Below are positions 22,446 to 32,905 of a stretch of DNA of 64,000 nt, one piece after another. The notes below the pieces were generated by a model. The model did not search any database and was not told where the DNA came from. It saw only the letters and a list, made by a program, of their open reading frames with translations. The stretch is taken from assembly GCA_011319805.1 (NCBI GenBank), contig SJRY01000236.1:124001-188000 (forward strand), given 5' to 3'. Within the stretch, counting starts at the first letter, position 1. Each line of letters opens with the position of its first letter. This DNA comes from Macrocybe gigantea. Its lineage: Eukaryota; Basidiomycota; Agaricomycetes; Agaricales; Callistosporiaceae. Position numbers and translations under genes: made by a program.

Positions 22446-23533
22446 TCAGATTGTGCGCTGCAAAAGCCCGATGAGGCCAACCGAAAGAACCGGAATGGGG
22501 AACACACACCTTTACTATGGACCACTGTACGACAAGGTTTTTGATACGATCTCGCAGGGCTTGCTGGCATAGATCGCAGATCAGGTGCTGCGCTAGAGGG
22601 CGGAGAGCAGACTCTATCGTGCTCGTGGACAGATCTGGGATGACAGAGCAGTTAGAGAGGAAAGTGAGGGCAACAAGAGAAGGTGCGTGACCTACCGGGT
22701 CTGGCATCCCATGCCAGATAGGCCGATGCTAGAGCCCAAGCTCTGGTGAGTTTTTTCTGCTCCGTCAGATCACATGTCGGAGTTGGGGAATGGGGGTGAG
22801 GCGGCTGAAGCAAGACGCGTTTCAGTGCGTCTGCACGGCCAAAGTGCAAAAAGAAGAGGCGTTTAAGGTATACAGGTCCGATGCGCTGGGCCATTTCATC
22901 CGTGAGCGAGGCGAGGGGGAAAGAGAGGAGATGGGACGATGTTGCTACGGCGAGGTCGTGGAGGTCCAGAGACGCGGCAAATGCATAGAGATCAAGGGGG
23001 CGAAGGGGCGCATGCGACAAAAGGAGCGCATACATTGGGGCGGAGGGGCATATGCGCACCTTGAGGTCGACGCCGTAGTGTGCGAGGCGGTTCGCAGCGA
23101 CAACGAGGACTTCGAAGGGTGGAGAGTAGTGTGCGCACGACATGTCATAAATACAGTGCAGGATGACGTTGAGGACGATGGCCGTCTCGGGAACCTCCAC
23201 TATGGGCTCGTGGTCGGGGCTGGGCTGGGTCCGGGGCTAGACGGGGGAGGGAGAAGAGAGTCGAAGGCGTTGTCGGATGCGGCGAGGAGAACCTCTGAAT
23301 GGACATAGAAGTAGACGCCATCTGTAGAGAGAGGACGAGGTCTGGGACGAGAGAGAGGTGATGCGCACCAGGGAAGAAAGTTGTGGAGACGGAGACGATG
23401 GCGTCTTGTTCGGGGATGACGGAGCCGTCGTGGGAGTGCTGGGCGGGTGTGAGCGAGCGGGCAGAATAGTGGAAAGGACTGACCGGTGGAGTTGGACTTG
23501 GGCGACGTACTGGAACCAGTCAGAGGGATCCAT
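22446..23533 (-). CDS. BTB-like protein with conserved mushroom-type C-terminus
   Basis: Begins MDPSDWFQY near 23533. A rebuilt exon reads IVSVSTTFFPDGVYFYVHSE followed by VLLAASDNAFDSLLP, a BTB-like start, then VEVPETAIVLNVILHCIYDM, a Leu-rich block, RAWALASAYLAWDARPDLST and the final VKRTI at 22446-22448. From memory this resembles a family of agaricomycete BTB-like proteins of unknown role; a Cullin-3 adapter function is only inferred from BTB. Frame breaks once between the SLLP and PIVEVPE segments (23240-23260) in a C-rich tract: the net change is one missing base, or an unlikely 23-nt intron. The 5' exon junction is approximate. Confidence 0.65.
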
Positions 23534-23571
23534 GAGAATCCAGCCTGTCTATTACAAATTTACACCTCCAA

Positions 23572-25484
23572 TTATGACGTCACTCGCGCCTTCACCGCCC
23601 GCACCGCCTCCCGCCGCCCGAAGCCGCCGTCGTGCAGCTCCATCCGCGCCAGCCGTTTCGCCGTCGACACACCGTTCAGCCGCTCTAACACCCGCTCCTC
23701 AGGAAGCACCAGCTCCTCCAGCCGCAGACCGATCCGCTCCTCAACAGCCAGCACCCGCTCCTCGTCCCGCTCCGTCACAAAGCTCACCGCCATCCCTCCC
23801 CGCCCCGCACGAGCCGTACGCCCCACCCGGTGCGTGTATTCCTCCGCAGTGTCCGGCATGTCCCAGTTCACCACCAGCGCCACCTCCTCAATGTCCAGCC
23901 CACGCGCACCCACGTCCGTCGACACTAGCACTGGCACCACCGACGCCCGGAACAGCGACAGCGACGACAACCGCTCCCGCTGCGTCAGCCGCGAGTGGAG
24001 CGCCGTGCTGCGTATCGACAGCGTCTTCAGCATGCTCGTCAGGTATGCCGCCGTCTTCGGCTTTCTGCAGAAAATGATCGTCGGCGGCGGCTGCACCACG
24101 TCATCCTCCTGCCGCTTTTTCGGCTTCACCTTGCTCTTACGCGACGATGTGCTCCGCTCTGGCGGAGCGCGTCGCATGTGTGCGATCTCATCTGGTGGAT
24201 TGCACAGCAGGTAGTGTAGATATACTTCTCGCACGTGGGACGGCACCAGAAGATACCTTTGTCGAAGCGTGGAGACCGTTTCCACCCTGAGATCAAACTA
24301 GAATGAGCTGCTGTTTACGAGTGACCCTAGCGGGCACGTACGCCTCTGTCATGCGATGAATGAATGGTTTCTGCTTTCCGGGACGTGGTGTCGCATTCGC
24401 CAGACCTTCAATCGAAGGTGTCCAGGTCGCCGTGAACAAACAAGTCTGACGGTTTCTTGGAAGTACCCCAAAAAGATGCTCCAGTTCTGGGGTGAATGTA
24501 GGCGACAGCAACCTGTCCGCTTCATCAAGAACCTATAGAGTTCGACATAGCGACCGTCTTTTTAATACTCTCCATATTCAAGATGTCGCCAACGTACCAG
24601 AAACTTGACCCTGGATAGATCCCATCCAGCAGCACCAGTTCGTAGGTGATCCACGATGCGGCCTGGAGTGGCAACAACCACATGAGGCCGATTCTCTAGC
24701 TCCAATGCTTGCGCCATCATGTCCATCCCTCCCACGACAACGGCCGTTCGCACATTCAATGAGACGCCGAGAACAGCGAACTGTTCGGATATTTGGAATG
24801 CAAGTTCTCTGTACCCTCATTATTAACTTCTGATCGTGATGGCTTGAATGTTACATGACGCACCTCGTAGGCGTTAATACCAAAGCAAATATTCCGTATG
24901 GATCCACCGAGAGCTTTTGGAGTATCGGTAAAGCAAATGCTATCGTCTTTCCAGAGCCGGTCTTGGCGTTGCCTATACAATCCCGCCCTGAAGAGAGATA
25001 CAAATCGTTCAATGAAGTCTCGATGCCAGAGGGGTTGCAGAACACCTTCGAGAAGAGCTGGTATGCAGGCCGCTTGCACCGGTGTCGGTAAATGGATGGA
25101 CATCATGGAAGCGCATTTCGGAGAGCAACTGATGCGCCCAAAGACGCGAACGATGGGGAATCCCTTAGCCGCGCATCGTCCTCGACTTTCTGCGGACGCA
25201 CGCGACGAAATCTATCCTCCACGTGTACTCGTTCCAAATCGAAACTTGGTGTGCGCCTTCGATTGCCCTTCGTCGATACTATCCGAATCGCCAGCGACTA
25301 ATGATTCGTCCTCGCCGTCTGCAGGATGAGTTTCTCCGGTTTCATCAGATCCCACTCCTGTATCGATAGGCTCCTCTTGCGGCACTCGTGGCCGTTTTAG
25401 TCTCGCCCTCTTCCTCGATGGTTGTTCCTGTTCGCGCAGAAGGTCGTCCGCCGTTAATTCTTTCCGCTTCACGCTGGACGGCAT
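23572..25484 (-). CDS. dbp8: DEAD-box RNA helicase Dbp8 (DDX49-like)
   Basis: After a Lys/Glu-rich N-terminus ([10 protein letters not shown]) come the helicase motifs: [11 protein letters not shown] (Walker A), [29 protein letters not shown] (DEAD), LFTATW (motif III), [14 protein letters not shown] and [13 protein letters not shown] (VI). The spacing and C-terminal half fit Dbp8, a nucleolar helicase for early 40S ribosome maturation. The DEAD sequence is completed across an intron at about 24540. The stop is at 23572-23574, 38 bp from the start of the BTB-like gene; both run the same way. The first exon is intact and no frame problem was found. Confidence 0.9.
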
Positions 25485-26517
25485 CGCGATGAAACAAAAA
25501 AAGAATATAATCGTATTGATGACTAAGCACAGATCTTTTCGACGCCAATGCAAAAACTCGCCAAATACATCCGATGTGCCGACTCCAATGATCGCAGCCC
25601 AGAAGTCAAGGACTTGATATCATTCTACGCAAATATCTGCTGTTGTGGGTAGGGATGTTGTCCATCACTGAACCTGAGGTAGGTGCCTAGCGTTGCCGGA
25701 CGAGTGATGCGCGTTCCCCTTCTAGTTCTTTCTTACCCCTACCTGCTTCAAAAAAGAAAAAGACCAAGGCATTCCGTCGCTCCGGCCCTCGCGGAAAAGC
25801 GGAACAAGTTGCGTTGCATCACTGAACAAGTTGAATTGCAAAATGTCAACTGTTAGATCTTTGCATTGCCTGAGCGCACGCTGGACCCAGATCTTGACAA
25901 TTTCTTGGCCCAATTGGCAAAACCAAATTAGGGCCTTTTGATTTACCAACGACGATTGAATAGAGCTATCGCTGCGTTTCATGCCTCATGGTCCTCATTA
26001 TCTCCCTGGCGCAGAGCGATTGTCCCAAAACCTGTCACTGGGCGGTCTCCTAGAAGAAGACAAAGAATTGTTTCTCTCGACACACGCGCCTTCCTTTCTC
26101 CTGTAAGCTATCTCACTGTTGACTCGCGTTCGACGGAACTAGGATTCAATTGAATCTGCCATTTTTGCATCTCTTAACATCTCTGACAATGGGCCATGCG
26201 GATTTAGACAAGATCTCCTTTTCGTTCGTTGGCCGAGCCCGATATTCAGCGCCACCTTGATTGCATGTATCCTGTCTCCCCAGCGTCGCAAACACCGAAG
26301 CGTTTTTCACAGGGCTGATATCTCCCATGAAAAATGCATAACCGATCTGCCCCATTCGTTTTCAATTGCATTCCCATGATTTGAAAAGAAAAAAAAAGGC
26401 CCAAAAGGTCGGAGGCCTTGTGTCGTTACCGACATTGCTTTAAAAACGGGGAGGAACGAAAGAAAGTTTTAGAGTCCCCGTTTACCTTCGTGGCGTCTAA
26501 TCTCCCAAGTCTGGAAA
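25485..26517. other. Gene-poor stretch, about 1 kb
   Basis: The longest region with no recognisable gene in this part. Short open frames exist (for example 25722-25982 on the minus strand, 86 residues from an ATG), but none shows a domain, splice pattern or signal peptide. It contains T-rich runs and the upstream region of the DUF302 gene. Confidence 0.5.
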
Positions 26518-27311
26518 ATGTTTGCACGGTTGTTTTGCCTTATAGTCGCACTCTGCTCTGCCTTGTTCGCATCTTGTCATCCAACAGATCATCCTTGCAA
26601 CAAGAACAACAGCATTTGCTCGCCAAGTAACCCATCCATGAAGAAGACTATCACTCCTTTTGTAGCGCAGCTCGTAACATTCGAGACGAGTCTGTCTTAT
26701 ACAGAAGTCATCGCGAAGCTGGATGTAGCTGTTAACAAAACCGGTTCCGCCGGATTCCTTCAAAGCTTCAGGTCGATGTCCACCAAGCAGGACATTGAGA
26801 ACCTCATCAACGGCATCACTGGAAACAACAGCTTCTTGTGCGTTTTCTTGTCTTTCACGAGTCTGTGCAAACAACAGCGACTAAGCTTATACATTGCGCT
26901 GAATATTCAGATATTTCCTAGAGATGAACCACGATAGGTGGATGAACATCTACGAGGGTGTTACGACGAATCCCAGATGTACAGTGTACACCATCGGAAA
27001 TCCCATAATTGCCCAGACGGTGATGCAATACGACGTTCGGGCAGGCTACAATATTCCGCCTCGATTGTTGATTCTTGAGAAAGCCGACCACACCGGGACT
27101 AGCCTCATCTATCACTTGCCGTCTTCGGTCATGGCCCTGACGCCCGACCATAGGCTGAGAGCCGCCGCTGTGGATTTGGACAACAAATTCGAGCAGATGA
27201 TCAGAGGTGTTCTGCAAGATGAAACCGCGACTCAGGCTTCTGTCAGTGTCAAATCATTTACTTTCACTGTCAGAACTGGTGGCTAACACCGGATTGCAGA
27301 ACGAATCATAA
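26518..27311 (+). CDS. DUF302 domain protein, possibly secreted
   Basis: Starts MFARLFCLIVALCSALFASC, which looks like a signal peptide, then ITPFVAQLVTFETSLSYTEV and VNKTGSAGFLQSF. After one intron it continues YFLEMNHDRWMNIYEGVTT, VYTIGNPIIAQTVMQYDV, RAGYNIPPRLLILEKAD and SLIYHLPSSVMAL, the conserved core of DUF302 proteins found in bacteria and fungi. Role unknown. An alternative start at Met 26638 (MKKTITPF) would give a cytosolic protein like many relatives, so secretion is not proven. The last exon joins at GTCAGT...GCAG to end SNES at 27309-27311; reading through gives a stop at 27284-27286 instead. Confidence 0.75.
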
Positions 27312-27484
27312 GGGGGCTAATAGAAATCGTGGAGAAGACCTTCCTATTCAGTACAATCATGTACGGCCTATATGAATATAGTATAATTCGATAAAATACA
27401 TCCTCCTTAGTTTTCATTCGTCAACGAGTTCATGTAAGAGACAGGATTAGATTCCGAGGCGCGGCAATGATGAATGGCTGAATT

Positions 27485-28791
27485 TCAAGGTTCGTGAGTA
27501 GAACCATGCTGGAAGAGTGTGCTTTTGTCTGCCTGCGATAAGAATGCAGGGAGAGAGACGAGGTCACCGTTGTAGAGCGACTTCAAGAAGGATTCTTCTG
27601 ACAGATTGTCCGAAAATCCTGGAAGTGAAGGCAAAGGTGGCAGAAGAGATGACGCGCTATCTAACACGCTAGCTTGTCCGCAGCTCTGGTCCGGGTCATA
27701 TGAATGTGACGTCGAGTAAAGTGAAGCCAAATATTCCGCTGGTGGCATAAGCGACGCATCCGAAGCGAGGGAGGTGATATTATTATGCTTCTAGATTGTC
27801 TGATTAAAAATAGCAAGCATCAGAGATGCGTAGATGTACTCACCTTGTCCAGTTTTAGAACGGATCCGGATAAACTCTGGTCAAACGCGTCCGGTAATGA
27901 AGGGCAAGTTGAGGAAGATCCGTTGGGTGTAGAGGTCGTATTCGTGGTGGTCGCAATGAATCCTACAGATGTGGAAGGCCGACGCGGGGCGATAATGTGG
28001 GGGAATGGAGTTTGAGGAATGAAAGGCGGAAGAGATGGCTCGTCGCTAGATCTTGACATCGATGGAGAAAATATCGCGTATGGAAGCGTGTACAATGTCG
28101 ATTGTGTTGTGTCATTTAGTGTTGTTAGAGGACTAGGGACTCGGTTCTTCGGCCTTCGCTTCCGACGAGCGGGCATGACGGCAGGGCCAGTTATGTGGGT
28201 ATATTCCTCTCGTATCCTCCTGATCCTTTCCTCCGAGTGATTAGCGTCCGTTTCAGTGGCGCATCGAGCTTTATTTTTGGCGCGTCGCGAACCTCGAGGA
28301 GCCGGAGTAAATTTGTAGTTAGGATTCTGCTTCTGATGGTCCAACAGCACCTGAGCAGCTCGGTTTTGCCACTTCACCTTCTCTTCCGCTGATAGTAAGT
28401 TCCAACACTGCCCCGCAATGCGACTGAGGTTTTGCTGCCGGCGTTCGACATGGGGAGGTATTTGCTTGAGGAAGTCAGATCGAAAAAGCATGAACGCGTT
28501 GGGCGGGCGGGGGACATGATTTCGCGCCGGTTGTCCAGAGACCGGTTGAGAACCCAAGTCGAATGGCAACGATGGAGCGATGGAGCGAGAAATGACTGCG
28601 TCGGAATCGCAAGAAGCACTCAAAAATAGTTGAGAAGCATAAGGAAAGTATGCAGGACCGGTGACAGATAAAGCCGATGGAAGTGAAGGATTGGGGTATG
28701 TACAACCCGTGGTTGCCTGCAATATCCGATGATATGGTGGCCATTCCTTATTGAAGGAACCGGCCAATCGGGCAGGGCGGCCGGTTTTCAA
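27485..28791 (-). CDS. HMG-box transcription factor
   Basis: A mostly single long exon from 28791 with one intron near 27785-27840. The HMG box reads RPPNAFMLFRSDFLKQIPP, RRQQNLSRIAGQCWNLLSAE and KVKWQNRAAQVLLDH. A Ser/Thr/Pro-rich half follows with SSDEPSLPPFIPQTPFP and a Ser-rich C-terminus (LSQADKSTLFQHGSTHEP). MATA_HMG/Ste11-like HMG proteins regulate mating or development in fungi; the target here is not known. The start is the first Met of the frame and might be extended by an upstream exon. The C-terminus is at 27485-27487. Confidence 0.83.
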
Positions 28792-29496
28792 GATAGTCTG
28801 GTCAGATATCTTGCCAATGCCTATCCAGAATGTCAGAACAGCTGACGAACTTCAACGTGACACGCACTGCTTGGCTCCATTTCGACGATTCAGTATCGAA
28901 AGGAATATAGATGAAAGTCGTTTACGTGTGAAGGGCGGCATTTGGCTTAAATATGTTTTCTTTTGGAATGCGGACGTTGACTCTCCGTTTGGTGGTCATC
29001 CTGAGAGGACATGAGGCTCTCAGCAAAGGGGAGGGACGACAATGAGGAAAAGTTGTTGAAAGGGATAACACTAGGAGTTGCGCCTCGATATCATGTGATG
29101 AAGACATAGCAAGATTCTCCCAAGGCAAATTCCGCGAACACGTTGGAGATGGCAATGCAGTCATCCGGCATGCACTTGTTGCGATCAGTAGTCTATAACA
29201 AATTGACTTGCAATTTGCTTCCGAGGATGTGATAAGTGGAACAGGCACATGGGCAATCAGTGAAACGGCGCATTTGCATTGTGTAGCTTCTGCATGGCGA
29301 TTCACAGAGGCGATCTGTATCCTGCCATGAGGCGAGCACGAGGTATTATGGAGATGTGTATCGGCAACTCTAAAACTCTAGCAAAGGAGCGCGAAAGGCA
29401 TTCGGCACGCAGCCGTTTGTATTGAGAATGAGGCTTCTGCAGCGATCCTGTTAAAATTTCGATCCCCATGATAAAGGGATGGAGACAAACCCCTTT
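28792..29496. other. Intergenic, about 700 bp
   Basis: Upstream of the HMG-box gene and downstream of Sua5. An open frame at 28922-29305 on the minus strand has no recognisable motif. I see no exon I can support. Confidence 0.45.
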
Positions 29497-30732
29497 CTAT
29501 GGGAGTGTAATCCATCGGACGTCCCCCGCTGCTTTTCGTACACGATTCATAATCGCTAGGCCCTCATTTCGTTCCTCGACAGCCTCTATTAAGATGCACT
29601 GCGCACCTTGTTGCTCTAGGGTCAGGAGGCCGTCAAAGAGTCGATGGGCGATAACTGAGGGTTGGGACGCAGGGCCCAGAGGAAAGCGAAGCCATTGAAA
29701 ATCTTCATTAGAGGCGACTTGACTCCACAACACAGAATCTGTGGCCGCTAAAATGCCGATCTTATTTGAGCCACAGGCCTTGAGGGTTGTTATTAGAGAC
29801 GAAAAGGACGTCGATGGAACAGCATTGGGAGGAGTAGTCGTGTAGATGAGGGTTACGGGTATAGAAGGAGAGTAATGTCGGTATTTCATCCCTGGCGTTG
29901 ATGGAGCTTGTTCTAGTCCTTCGTCGTGGAAATCTCGTCGATGTACGAGAACCTGGGGTATATGAATAGAATCTTTCATCTCCTCGCGTAGGACGCGCTC
30001 AATCTCCTCTACGGTGACCCCCCCTGGACGCAATATGCGAATCTTCCCATCGTCTTTCAAACCGTCTACGACAGTGCTTTCTAGTCCAACATCGCATGCG
30101 CCACCGTCCAATATTATGTCGACCTTGCCACCAAGATCATGCAACACATGTTCAGCACGCGTAGGACTGGGCTTCCCGGATGAATTTGCACTGGGAGCGG
30201 CGAGGGGAACATTTGCGGTGGCTATCAAGGCCCTGGCTACGGGGTGAGAAGGCATCCTGACAGCCACGGTTGGCTGGCTTGCAGTTATGATGTCCGGCAC
30301 CAAGTTGGGATTTCTGGGGAAGAGAAGCGTCAACGCGCCGGGCCAAAAGTGCTTGATAAGGGCTTGATAAGCAGCGGACGGGGTATAGTTTGACGGCAGC
30401 AAAGTCTGCAACATTGCAAGAGACGAGACGTGGACGATCAGCGGGTTATCTGATGGTCGGCCCTTGGTGGAGAATATCCGAGACACGGCAGTGCTATTCT
30501 GCGCCACAGCACCCAAACCGTAAACAGTTTCCGTAGGAAAAGCGACAGGTCGCAGTTTCTCAACCAGGCAGACTGAAGCTTCCCGTAAGGCTTCCTGCGT
30601 CTCAATTGATTGTATTTCTGGTTGATCCACTAAGGGATTGAAGACGATGGAGGCTGGATCGCATTTCAAAACTCTGGTCGAAGACGAAGCCATGAATGCT
30701 CGACAGGTTGACCAAAATTTCGACGTGATCAT
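29497..30732 (-). CDS. sua5: Threonylcarbamoyl-AMP synthase Sua5 (YrdC/Sua5)
   Basis: An uninterrupted 411-residue reading frame. The YrdC domain shows VAFPTETVYGLGAVAQNS, RIFSTKGRPSDNPLIVHV, FWPGALTLLFPRNP, TVAVRMPSHPVARALI and PLAAPSANSSGKPSPT, the ATP/threonine pocket. The C-terminal Sua5 domain reads TPGMKYRHYSPSIPV and ends VRWITLP. The enzyme makes the threonylcarbamoyl-AMP used for t6A37 in ANN-decoding tRNAs. It may have a short N-terminal targeting peptide (MITSKFWSTCRAFMASSS), with a second Met there that could give a cytosolic form. It is notable as one of the longest intronless frames of the window. Confidence 0.95.
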   Translation of the reverse strand: MITSKFWSTCRAFMASSSTRVLKCDPASIVFNPLVDQPEIQSIETQEALREASVCLVEKLRPVAFPTETVYGLGAVAQNSTAVSRIFSTKGRPSDNPLIVHVSSLAMLQTLLPSNYTPSAAYQALIKHFWPGALTLLFPRNPNLVPDIITASQPTVAVRMPSHPVARALIATANVPLAAPSANSSGKPSPTRAEHVLHDLGGKVDIILDGGACDVGLESTVVDGLKDDGKIRILRPGGVTVEEIERVLREEMKDSIHIPQVLVHRRDFHDEGLEQAPSTPGMKYRHYSPSIPVTLIYTTTPPNAVPSTSFSSLITTLKACGSNKIGILAATDSVLWSQVASNEDFQWLRFPLGPASQPSVIAHRLFDGLLTLEQQGAQCILIEAVEERNEGLAIMNRVRKAAGDVRWITLP

Positions 30733-31556
30733 ATGGTCGGGAGTCGAAACAACGATTTCAAATTAGATGCTTACATAACGGTATTAACTGTGGACAACGC
30801 TCCCCATCACTCGGTTTTGGGAGTTACAGGCATGTCTAAACCAACCCTTCGTGCAGTCGCTTGGACCCTTTCTTGAGAGGTGAGGTCTATTAGCGGGTTA
30901 TATCGCTCAAGGAGGAGCTATGAAGATATTGGGTGAGCGTTGAAATCGCTACTCGGTTTCGACCAACACGGGGGCCTAACTTTATGCAGTCTTGCAGAAC
31001 GGAGGAACAGCAAAGCGTGCTCTAGGTCTTGTGAGATTTGTTTATCCGCTGAGCGTCGAGATTTTTCTACGAGGGCGCGGAAGTTGGAGGCGACCACCTT
31101 GTTGGTCCGCCGAGGTGGCACAGCCTTTTGGCGCCATTGTGAGATTCGGGCCCTTGGAAATCACAGGAAGACACGCACGGCCCTCTTTAATTCGCGCAAG
31201 ATGTCGCGGTACAGACGGGCATGTTGTGTGGCCATCGCGGTGTGCAAGCTGGCCCAAGTCGAAGGGACGGTGATAATAAGCGCAAACAAGCACGGCCGTC
31301 GGCGGCCCCAAGCCGCCCTCATCACGACCGTGACCCTTGCTCGCCATATGTTTTGTTGTTCTCTTAATTGCCAAGTATATCATGTAGTCTGATGCGGACA
31401 TTGTGTCTGGGCCACAACCAGGCCAAAGCGACGACCGAGCATATTGTCCTCCTTTGACCTGCTGTGTGGCTTAAAAAGTGACTACCACCGCTCCTCAATC
31501 GCCAAATCAAACCTGCTCTCTCAATTCCAAGTAACTCATCAAACCCGTAAACCTTC
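30733..31556. other. Intergenic, about 820 bp
   Basis: Between the divergent starts of Sua5 and the RRM gene. On the minus strand a basic, Arg/Lys-rich frame (PPRRTNKVVASNFRALVEK) lies near 30918-31121 but begins at GTG; an ATG at about 31123-31125 would need one base shift to reach it. I do not call it a gene. Confidence 0.4.
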
Positions 31557-32521
31557 ATGTTGGTCCGATGGGGCACTGACGGCGTCCAAGTGACGTTCGG
31601 CAATACACGTTCGCGACGTTCACAGCCGGCAAGTAATCCTTTCATATGCTCTACGCCTGTCTGAAGTCGCTTCAGCGTGCCAGATTTGCACAATCTAAGC
31701 GGAAAGCGAATTCCGCTCGCCGGCGCGAAAAGAGCGCGGAATTGTTATCACGGAACACGAAAGAAGACACGGTGAAATTAGCGAAGAAGAGATTTCAAGT
31801 CAAGGCTTCTGTGAAATCGAGGGAGTCGCAACGCAGTTCCTATTCATTCGTCTATGTCGGCAATGTGCGTCCACAGCTCCACACCCTCACACACTATCTC
31901 TCATCACATCACTTGTAGCTGCAATCGACGGTCACGCCCGAGCGACTGAAGAGTTTCTTTGCATCCTGCGGGGAGATAACCCAAGTCGCACTACGCTGTA
32001 GCCGGGGACAAGCTGTCACCATGGGCGTTGCTGTGCCGTCCAAAGTTCGGACCGCTCGTGATCGTCAATACGCATCGGTCGAATTCGCCGACTCCAAGGC
32101 CGCTGCGCGAGCTCTGCAGCTGAACGGGCATGAATTGGATGACTGTAAAATCGTTGTATGTCTCTCGTATCTCAACATCGTTCCTCGTTGACTTGCAGCT
32201 GTTCGTAATAGGTGACCATTTCCCCAGCTGATCTTCCGGAGGCCAAAGAGATCATTCAAGGTTGGCTATCAGTCATCCTTCATACTTTGAAGAGTCGCTC
32301 AGTCGAGTCATTCAGGCAAATTAAAAAGCTTCTATATTCAGAACGGCTCACAGCCGGCGGCGTCAAGCTCATCTCGGTTTGTTCATCTGGATGCTGGTTG
32401 CCACTCTACCTGACATGGCCGATACAGGCGACAGCCTCTGGAGGCGCAGGCAACAGAGCCGATCATCAACCCGGACCGACATCGCATATTCGGTATATCG
32501 TTTGCAAAGTGCATAGCATAA
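31557..32521 (+). CDS. RNA-recognition-motif protein
   Basis: A basic N-terminal exon (ARFAQSKRKANSARRREKS) leads to an RRM split by introns: SFVYVGN with LQSTVTPERLKSFFASCG, a Val/Arg stretch, then RQYASVEFADSKAAARALQL (RNP1-like YASVEF) and VTISPADLPEAKEII. It probably binds RNA; no closer function is visible. The first exon is uncertain: start ATG 31557-31559 requires a GTGACG donor to enter the basic exon in frame. The C-terminal exons also do not join cleanly; the most natural end (PIINPDRHRIFGISFAK, stop 32519-32521) needs one base more or less. Both ends need RNA data. Confidence 0.6.
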
Positions 32522-32905
32522 GTAAGATGGTGCCTATAGTGAACCTTTACTGTATATTACGTATATTGTTCTATTATCATGAACAGTGGGCGACTTTGTG
32601 TAATTCTCCAGGTTTCGTCAAATATGGCGTAGGTCACGGTATTGGTCCAATCCAGTGCCTTTCGGTTGCCACAACTATCGCCAAACACCTCTGTCCGTTT
32701 CGCAAACGCAGATCATTGCCAGCTGTATGGGAGCTGCCTAGTTACCTTGCTATCACGACCTCGGAGGTAAGATCAGCTCTCTCCCTCGCGGCTGTCAGTC
32801 TCTCAACATGCAGCTTACCAACCAATGTCCACCATGTTGACAATGGATATCAGTCTCTTCGCGCGTTTGATTGTTGCAAGCTACTGTCATCTGCCTACAT
32901 AAACC
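32522..32905. other. Intergenic upstream of the pseudohelicase gene
   Basis: These 384 bp hold the presumed promoter of the downstream gene. No coding exon or clear TATA box is visible. Confidence 0.4.

Noticed and set aside
25722..25982. Minus-strand 86-residue frame from ATG
   Set aside because: No recognisable motif, no spliced extension and no conserved-looking neighbours; not enough to call a gene.
30918..31125. Basic reading frame (PPRRTNKVVASNFRALVEK) upstream of the RRM gene
   Set aside because: It starts at GTG; linking it to an upstream ATG needs an unseen frameshift. Kept as unexplained only.
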